Below, piece by piece: positions 6,672-10,977 of a DNA stretch of 10,977 nt; the stretch's first letter is position 1; every line of letters starts with the position of its first letter. Origin of the DNA: Gammaproteobacteria bacterium (GTDB lineage Bacteria > Pseudomonadota > Gammaproteobacteria > HK1); contig JAJECB010000511.1 in the NCBI GenBank assembly GCA_022822245.1, positions 1-10,977 on the forward strand, in the 5' to 3' direction. Position numbers and translations under genes: made by a program. The notes below the pieces were generated by a model that was not told where the DNA came from, did not search any database, and saw only the letters and a program-made list of their open reading frames with translations.

Positions 6672-6713
6672 CCGGAGCGGTGTCCCGCCGCCGGCAAGGT
6701 GCCGCGGCTCCGG
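6672..6713. repeat. Inverted repeat after the aminotransferase gene
   Basis: CCGGAGC (6672-6678) and GCTCCGG (6707-6713) are complementary and enclose a further short CGGC/GCCG pairing. The structure sits five bases beyond the stop of the minus-strand aminotransferase, within the gap before the stress-protein gene. It has no T-run. It could be a weak terminator or an mRNA 3' structure; in GC-rich DNA it could also be chance. Confidence 0.25.
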
Positions 6714-6718
6714 TCAGC

Positions 6719-8098
6719 TCACGTCGCCTTCCGGGCCGCGAGCGAGCTCGAGGACGAGTAGTCGAAGTCGCGCGGGAAGCCCGCCTCGGCCCGCCGGACC
6801 GCCCGCTCGAGCCGCTCGACGGCCTCGTCGATCTCGGCCTCGGTGATGATGAGCGGGGGACAGAGGCGGATGAAGTTCTTGACCGCGATGTGGATGAGAC
6901 CCTCCAGAGCCGCGTTGTAGCGGATCCGTTCCGCCATCGCCGGGTCGGGCGCCCGGGTCCTGTCGTCCGCGACGATGTCGAGCAGCCAGTAGAGCCCGAT
7001 CCCGCGCACCGCTCCGATCGACTCGTGGCGGGCGGCGAGGGCCTCGAGGCGCTCCCCGAGGTGGCGGCCGAGACGCTCCGCCCGCCCCATGAGGTCGTCG
7101 CGAATCACGATCTGGAGCTGCTTGAGGGCCGCCGCGGCGGGCAGCGGATCCCCCGAATAGGTGCCCGCCCAAGGGAGCCCCGCCTTGTGCCGGGCCTCCT
7201 CCGCGAGCGCCCGGGTGGTGACGGTGCCGCCGATGCCGAAGCCCGCGGTCATGCCCTTGCCGAACGAGACGATGTCGGGGGTGACCCCGAAGTTCTCGAA
7301 CCCCCACATGCGCCCGGTGCGGGCCGGCGCGAGCTGGGCCTCGTCGAGCACGAGCAGCGCGCCCCAGCGGTCGGCGAGGTCGCGGAGCCGCGGCAGCCAC
7401 TCGGGGGGCGGGACCACCATTCCCCCCGCGACGGGAACCGTCTCGGCGAGGATCGCGGCGACGTTCCGGCTCGTGACGTGCTCCATCAGCTCCTCGCTGC
7501 GATCGAGGCACTCGATCTCGCAGGACGGGTACTCGAGGTTGATCGGGCAGCGATAGCAGAACGGAGCGTAGATCGCGTTGCGGTGGGCCGGCATCATGAG
7601 GGGGCCGAGGTGCGCCTTGCGCCCCCCGCCCACGCTCGTCACCGCCTCGGCGGCGAGGCTGCCCCCGTGGAGCCCCCGGATGAGGGAGACGATGTCGTAC
7701 TTGCCGGTGACCCCGAGGGCGAGACGCATCGCGATCTCGTTGGCCTCCGAGCCGGTGACCGCGAAGTTCACGACCTCGAGATCCCCCGGCATCGTGCCCG
7801 CGATGAGCTCGGCGAACTCGACGAGCCACGGGTTCGAGTACCAGGACGACTCGTGGACGAGCTTCCCGGCCTGTTCGCGGATGGTCTCGGTGAGCTCCGG
7901 GTGGGAGTGTCCGAGCACCATGCACATCATGCCCGCGGTCATGTCGAAGTACTCGTTGCCGTCGACGTCGGTGAGCACGATGCCCCGGCCGCTCTCGAAC
8001 ATGATGCGGGGCTCGTAGCGCCATCCGAGGATGTGCTCGTCGTCGCGGGCCATGAGGTCATGGTGGCGGTTGGAAAACTGGAACTCCTGCATTTCCAT
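6719..8098 (-). CDS. Class III PLP-dependent aminotransferase
   Basis: This 459-residue protein is a fold-type I class III aminotransferase, the group including GABA, ornithine and other omega-amino transaminases and dialkylglycine decarboxylase. PLP-site motifs are TGSEANE (115-121), LHGGS (143-147), LVLDEAQLAPARTG (249-262, Asp252 to the pyridine nitrogen) and VSFGKGM (277-283, Lys281 as Schiff-base lysine). Residues 181-197 carry C-x2-C-x8-C-x3-C in a CYRCPINLEYPSCEIEC segment, resembling inserts of some GABA-transaminase relatives and possibly metal-binding. The C-terminus has a run of five serines. The ATG at 8098 has GAGGG ten bases upstream; a second in-frame ATG is two codons later. 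The frame continues open far upstream, but that part is antisense to the ureohydrolase and has no homology-like features. The divergent ureohydrolase suggests a substrate such as GABA, beta-alanine or putrescine. Family is sure; substrate is not. Confidence 0.9.
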   Translation of the reverse strand: MEMQEFQFSNRHHDLMARDDEHILGWRYEPRIMFESGRGIVLTDVDGNEYFDMTAGMMCMVLGHSHPELTETIREQAGKLVHESSWYSNPWLVEFAELIAGTMPGDLEVVNFAVTGSEANEIAMRLALGVTGKYDIVSLIRGLHGGSLAAEAVTSVGGGRKAHLGPLMMPAHRNAIYAPFCYRCPINLEYPSCEIECLDRSEELMEHVTSRNVAAILAETVPVAGGMVVPPPEWLPRLRDLADRWGALLVLDEAQLAPARTGRMWGFENFGVTPDIVSFGKGMTAGFGIGGTVTTRALAEEARHKAGLPWAGTYSGDPLPAAAALKQLQIVIRDDLMGRAERLGRHLGERLEALAARHESIGAVRGIGLYWLLDIVADDRTRAPDPAMAERIRYNAALEGLIHIAVKNFIRLCPPLIITEAEIDEAVERLERAVRRAEAGFPRDFDYSSSSSLAARKAT

Positions 8099-8208
8099 CG
8101 GCGATGCGCCCTCGTGGTCGGAATTGCGGCTAGCGGCCCGAAGCGTAGCAGGTAGCGGGGGCACGGGCCGCCGTTCGGCTCCCGGCCCTCGCGGTGCCGC
8201 GCGCCCGC

Positions 8209-8223
8209 GCGCATAATCGCCCC
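8209..8223 (+). promoter_or_regulatory. Shared 15-base -10-like motif upstream of the ureohydrolase
   Basis: GCGCATAATCGCCCC here is identical to the minus-strand sequence upstream of the aldolase gene. The CATAAT core ends 37 bases before the ATG at 8255, a normal promoter distance. A matching -35 hexamer is not evident in the very GC-rich DNA upstream. This is the divergent region between the ureohydrolase and the aminotransferase (8099-8254), so regulatory sites for both genes are expected here. Confidence 0.5.
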
Positions 8224-8233
8224 CCGCTCCCGA

Positions 8234-8252
8234 AGAATCCCGGAGAATCCCG
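8234..8252 (+). repeat. Direct repeat AGAATCCCG overlapping the ribosome site
   Basis: AGAATCCCG occurs at 8234-8242 and again at 8244-8252, a 10-base period, ending two bases before the ureohydrolase ATG. The second copy overlaps GGAG (8242-8245), the likely ribosome site. Spacing of one helical turn would suit a regulator binding site or a translation-control element, but it could be a simple duplication. Confidence 0.4.
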
Positions 8253-8254
8253 CG

Positions 8255-9214
8255 ATGTCCGACGACCCGTTCGCCGATCCGCTGCAACGACCCCGCTACA
8301 CCGGCATCCCCACCCTCATGCGGGCGCCGCACACCGAGAATCCCGGCGAGGCCGACATCGCCCTCGTCGGGGTACCCCTCGACGGCGGGGTGACGAACCG
8401 TCCGGGCTCCCGCCACGGCCCCCGCGAGATCCGGAACCAGTCGGGGCTCATGCGCGCGTTCAACCCGGCGAACCGCATCAACCCCTACGAGCTCGTCCGG
8501 GTCCGCGACGTCGGCGACGCCCTCATCCGCCGCCCCTTTCGCCTCGAGGACAGCCTCGACGACATCGAGGCGTTCTTCCGCGAGGTGCATGCGGCGGGGG
8601 CGGTGCCGATCTCGGCCGGCGGCGATCACTCCCTGACCCTGCCCATCTTCCGGGCCATCGCGGCCGACCGGCCGGTCGGGATGGTGCACTTCGACGCGCA
8701 CTGCGACACGGGGGGCCCCCGCTGGGGGAGCGCCGTGCACCACGGGGCACCGTTCAAGGTGGCGGTGGAGGAAGGGCTCCTCGATCCGAAGCGCACGGTG
8801 CAGATCGGCATCCGCGGCGCGACCGCCGAGCCCGACGCGTGGCGGTTCAGCTACGAGTCGGGGATGCGGGTCATCACGATGGACGAGTTCCAGCAGCTCG
8901 GGGTCGAGGAGGTGATCGCGGAGGCGCGGCGGGTCGCGGGGGACGGGCCGACGTACATCTCCTTCGACGTGGACGGCCTCGACCCGGTGTTCGCCCCGGG
9001 GACCGGCACCCCCGAGGTGGGCGGGTACACCACCCACGAGGCGCAACTCATGCTGCGGGGGCTGCGCGGGCTCGACCTCGTGGGGGGCGACGTGGTGGAG
9101 GTCGCCCCGCCCTTCGACCCGAGCGGCAACACCGCCCTCGTCGGGGCGACGATGATGTACGAGATCCTCTGCATCGTCGCCGACGCGTTCGTCGCGCGCC
9201 GCGGGGCCGGCTGA
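8255..9214 (+). CDS. Agmatinase-family ureohydrolase
   Basis: This 319-residue protein is a dimanganese (or related metal) ureohydrolase that hydrolyses a guanidino group to urea plus an amine. The complete metal set is visible: GGDHS (His125), DAHCD (Asp147, His149, Asp151) and SFDVDGLDP (Asp238, Asp240); the active-site histidine is probably in HHGAPF (162-167). The C-terminal DVVEVAPPFDPSGNTA segment is typical of the SpeB/GbuA/GpuA branch and differs from arginases. The DAHCDTGG and HHGAPF sequences fit guanidinobutyrase or guanidinopropionase as well as agmatinase, so I name only the family. The ATG has GGAG nine bases upstream. The divergent class III aminotransferase could consume the product (GABA, beta-alanine or putrescine). 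No urease or urea transport gene is seen in the window. Confidence 0.9.
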   Translation: MSDDPFADPLQRPRYTGIPTLMRAPHTENPGEADIALVGVPLDGGVTNRPGSRHGPREIRNQSGLMRAFNPANRINPYELVRVRDVGDALIRRPFRLEDSLDDIEAFFREVHAAGAVPISAGGDHSLTLPIFRAIAADRPVGMVHFDAHCDTGGPRWGSAVHHGAPFKVAVEEGLLDPKRTVQIGIRGATAEPDAWRFSYESGMRVITMDEFQQLGVEEVIAEARRVAGDGPTYISFDVDGLDPVFAPGTGTPEVGGYTTHEAQLMLRGLRGLDLVGGDVVEVAPPFDPSGNTALVGATMMYEILCIVADAFVARRGAG

Positions 9215-9232
9215 GCCCGGCCCGCCGCGAGC

Positions 9233-9252
9233 CCGGCCGGCCGGCCGGCCGG
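9233..9252. repeat. (CCGG)5 tandem repeat
   Basis: Five uninterrupted CCGG units lie in the 100-base gap between the ureohydrolase and the AhpD-like gene. The tract is self-complementary and could extrude as a hairpin, and its length might vary by slippage. There is no following T-run, so a terminator is not supported. Confidence 0.7.
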
Positions 9253-9314
9253 ACCGCCGTCCCCTGCCGATCGCCCCCTCTCCTTCCCGCTCCATCGACC
9301 CGAGGAAACACGAC

Positions 9315-9719
9315 ATGCCGCTCCTGCCCCTGATCGAGTACGAAGATGCCACCCCGGAGGCCCGCGCGGTCTACGACGACATCATGCGCACACGTGGGTC
9401 CGACTGGATCAACAACTTCTGGAAGGTGCTGGCCAACCACCCCGAGACCCTCGCGCGGGTGTGGGAGGACGTGAAGACGGTGATGAAGCCGGGGGCCCTC
9501 GATCCCCTCGTCAAGGAGATGATCTACGTGGCGGTGAGCGCCACCAACAACTGCGAGTACTGCATCCACAGCCACACCGCAGGGGCGCGGGCGAAGGGCA
9601 TGACGGACGAGATGTTCGCGGAGCTGATGGCGGTCGCCGCCCTCGCGAACGAGACCAACCGCCTCGCGAACGGCTTCAGGGTCCCGGTCGACGAAGCCTT
9701 CCGCGGCCATCCGGACTGA
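9315..9719 (+). CDS. AhpD-like / carboxymuconolactone decarboxylase family protein
   Basis: This 134-residue, all-helical protein belongs to the AhpD/CMD family. The redox signature is intact: Glu68, Cys80, Cys83 and His87 (KEM then NCEYCIHSH), with the same Glu-to-Cys spacing of 12 and the CxxC-x3-H pattern of mycobacterial AhpD (Glu118, Cys130, Cys133, His137). It is therefore expected to do thiol-based peroxidase or disulfide-reductase chemistry rather than lactone decarboxylation, which does not use this motif. Single-domain proteins of this size usually form oligomers. GAGGAA about eight bases upstream supports the ATG. It lies 100 bases after the ureohydrolase on the same strand and may be co-transcribed, although the repeat-containing gap leaves room for a promoter. 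No AhpC partner is nearby. The physiological partner is unknown. Confidence 0.87.
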   Translation: MPLLPLIEYEDATPEARAVYDDIMRTRGSDWINNFWKVLANHPETLARVWEDVKTVMKPGALDPLVKEMIYVAVSATNNCEYCIHSHTAGARAKGMTDEMFAELMAVAALANETNRLANGFRVPVDEAFRGHPD

Positions 9720-9774
9720 GGGAACGCAGCGCGGCGCGGCTCGGCCCGGCGCTCGGGAAATGGGGGCGGCGGAA

Positions 9775-10977
9775 ATGGTGAAGGCGGACACCGGCCCCGC
9801 GGGGGCGATCGAGATCAACCCGGAGTTCGGCCGCGCCCTCGAGCTGATGGAGGCCGGTGAACGGAACCTCTTCGTGACCGGCAAGGCGGGGACCGGGAAA
9901 TCGACCCTGCTCGAGTATTTCCGCGCGAACACGCGCACGAACCCGGTCGTCCTCGCCCCGACCGGGGTTGCCGCCCTCAACGTCCGCGGCCAGACCATCC
10001 ACCGGTTCTTCGGGTTCGGGGTCGACGCGACCCCGGAGAAGGTGCGCGCGAGCCGCCGGAAGCCCCGCGACCCGGAGCTGATCGCGAGGCTCACCACCAT
10101 CGTCATCGACGAGGTGTCGATGCTCCGCGCGGACCTCCTCGACTGCATCGACGTGTTTCTGCGCAAGCACGGCCCGATGCCGCGCACCCCCTTCGGCGGG
10201 GTGCACATGGTGTTCGTCGGCGACCTCTACCAGCTCCCCCCGGTGGTGACCGGAGAGGAGCGCGAGATCTTCCGCTCCGTCTACGAGACCCCGTACTTCT
10301 TCAGCGCCCGGGCGCTCGCGGACGAGGACCTCGAGGTCGTCGAGCTTCAGAAGGTCTACCGGCAGAAGGACGCGGACTTCGTCGAGCTCCTCGGCCGGAT
10401 CCGCAACGACTCGGTGGACGACGCGGACATGGCGCGCCTCAACGCGCGCGTGGATCCGAGGTTCGAGCCCCCGCCCGACGCCTTCCACGTGAGCCTTACC
10501 ACCACCAACCGCAACGCGGATCGGATCAACGAGACGAGGCTCGCGTCGCTGCCCGGAAGGACGCTCGTCTCCCGCGCCGACATCGGGGGCGACTTCGGCC
10601 GGGAGCACTACCCCACCGCGACCGAGCTCGCCTTCAAGGAAGGCGCGCAGGTGATGCTGCTCAACAATGACGCGGCGGGGCGCTGGGTCAACGGGAGCAT
10701 CGGCACCGTCGAGTCTCTCGAGCAGGACGAGGAAGGAGAAGACTTCCTGTTCGTGCAGCTCCGGGACGGCGACGACCTCGTCGAGGTCCGGCCCCATACC
10801 TGGGATCTCGTCCGGTTCGCCCTGGAGGAGGGCCGCATCGTCAGCGAGCCGATCGGCTACTTCACGCAGCTTCCCTTCCGCCTCGCGTGGGCCGTCACCA
10901 TCCACAAGTCCCAGGGCAAGACCTTCGACCGCATCGTCGTGGATCTGGAGCGCGGCGCCTTCGCCTCCGGCCAGACC
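9775..10977 (+). CDS. Pif1-like SF1 DNA helicase / AAA ATPase, 3' partial
   Basis: This is the N-terminal 401 residues of a Pif1/RecD-like superfamily 1B helicase (ATP-dependent 5'-3' DNA unwinding); the frame runs off the window. Motifs in order are Walker A GKAGTGKST (36-44), APTGVAALNV (61-70), the GQTIHRFFG motif (72-80), Walker B IVIDEVSM (109-116), GDLYQLPPV (149-157), LQKVYRQ (191-197) and the late helicase motif VTIHKSQGKTFDRIVVDL (374-391). The spacing is close to complete bacterial Pif1-like proteins, so at most a short core tail plus any C-terminal extension is missing. Two in-frame ATGs are possible, 9775 and 9760, and neither has a clean ribosome site; the five extra residues MGAAE of the longer form do not affect the fold. 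The gap from the AhpD-like stop is about 55 bases, on the same strand. A functional link to the metabolic genes is not evident. Confidence 0.9.
   Translation, partial: MVKADTGPAGAIEINPEFGRALELMEAGERNLFVTGKAGTGKSTLLEYFRANTRTNPVVLAPTGVAALNVRGQTIHRFFGFGVDATPEKVRASRRKPRDPELIARLTTIVIDEVSMLRADLLDCIDVFLRKHGPMPRTPFGGVHMVFVGDLYQLPPVVTGEEREIFRSVYETPYFFSARALADEDLEVVELQKVYRQKDADFVELLGRIRNDSVDDADMARLNARVDPRFEPPPDAFHVSLTTTNRNADRINETRLASLPGRTLVSRADIGGDFGREHYPTATELAFKEGAQVMLLNNDAAGRWVNGSIGTVESLEQDEEGEDFLFVQLRDGDDLVEVRPHTWDLVRFALEEGRIVSEPIGYFTQLPFRLAWAVTIHKSQGKTFDRIVVDLERGAFASGQT

Noticed and set aside
6539..8155. Plus-strand open frame of 538 codons
   Set aside because: Antisense to the aminotransferase, rich in Asp/Arg/His repeats typical of reversed GC-rich genes.
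8099..9352. In-frame upstream extension of the aminotransferase to 877 residues
   Set aside because: The extension is antisense to the ureohydrolase and lacks any conserved motif. The aminotransferase has a normal start and ribosome site at 8098.
9676..10905. Minus-strand open frame of 409 codons
   Set aside because: Antisense to the Pif1-like helicase, whose full ordered set of helicase motifs is on the plus strand.

Overview
The window is very GC-rich, tightly packed bacterial DNA with short intergenic gaps, several overlapping start/stop codons and proteobacterial gene families. I infer a proteobacterium, perhaps a high-GC Gammaproteobacterium or an Alphaproteobacterium; no rRNA or other marker fixes this. 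No tRNA, rRNA, CRISPR array, insertion sequence or prophage gene was seen. Every stretch between genes is shorter than 160 bases.

Region 1 (1-4010, plus strand) is the 3' part of a corrinoid one-carbon methyltransfer operon. It holds a DUF1638 protein (5' end outside the window), a small 'virulence factor'-domain protein coupled to it by a TTGA start/stop overlap, a methyltetrahydrofolate:corrinoid methyltransferase of the pterin-binding fold, and a RACo-type ferredoxin/ASKHA ATPase that reductively reactivates corrinoid proteins. The last two also overlap. An 84-base gap with two hairpins, one a perfect 12-bp stem, splits the operon between the second and third genes. The corrinoid carrier and the substrate:corrinoid methyltransferase (MttB/MtgB type) that should complete the pathway are not in the window and are expected upstream. 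DUF1638 and the small protein have no firm function, so they are the most interesting unknowns here.

Region 2 (4057-4776, plus strand) is a complete hicA-hicB toxin-antitoxin pair with its own sigma70-like promoter, apparently inserted at the end of the operon.

Region 3 (4838-8098, minus strand) carries, in transcription order, a class III PLP aminotransferase with an unusual four-cysteine insert, a tandem-domain universal stress protein, and a class II aldolase/adducin-family protein. Region 4 (8255-9719, plus strand) is divergent from it and holds an agmatinase-family ureohydrolase and an AhpD-like protein. The aminotransferase and ureohydrolase share a 156-base divergent promoter region, which suggests a guanidino-compound or amine catabolic unit: the hydrolase would release urea and an omega-amino compound, and the transaminase would take the amino group. 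An identical 15-base sequence with a -10-like core lies upstream of both the ureohydrolase and the aldolase.

Region 5 (9775 to the end, plus strand) is the start of a Pif1-like SF1 helicase, cut by the window edge.
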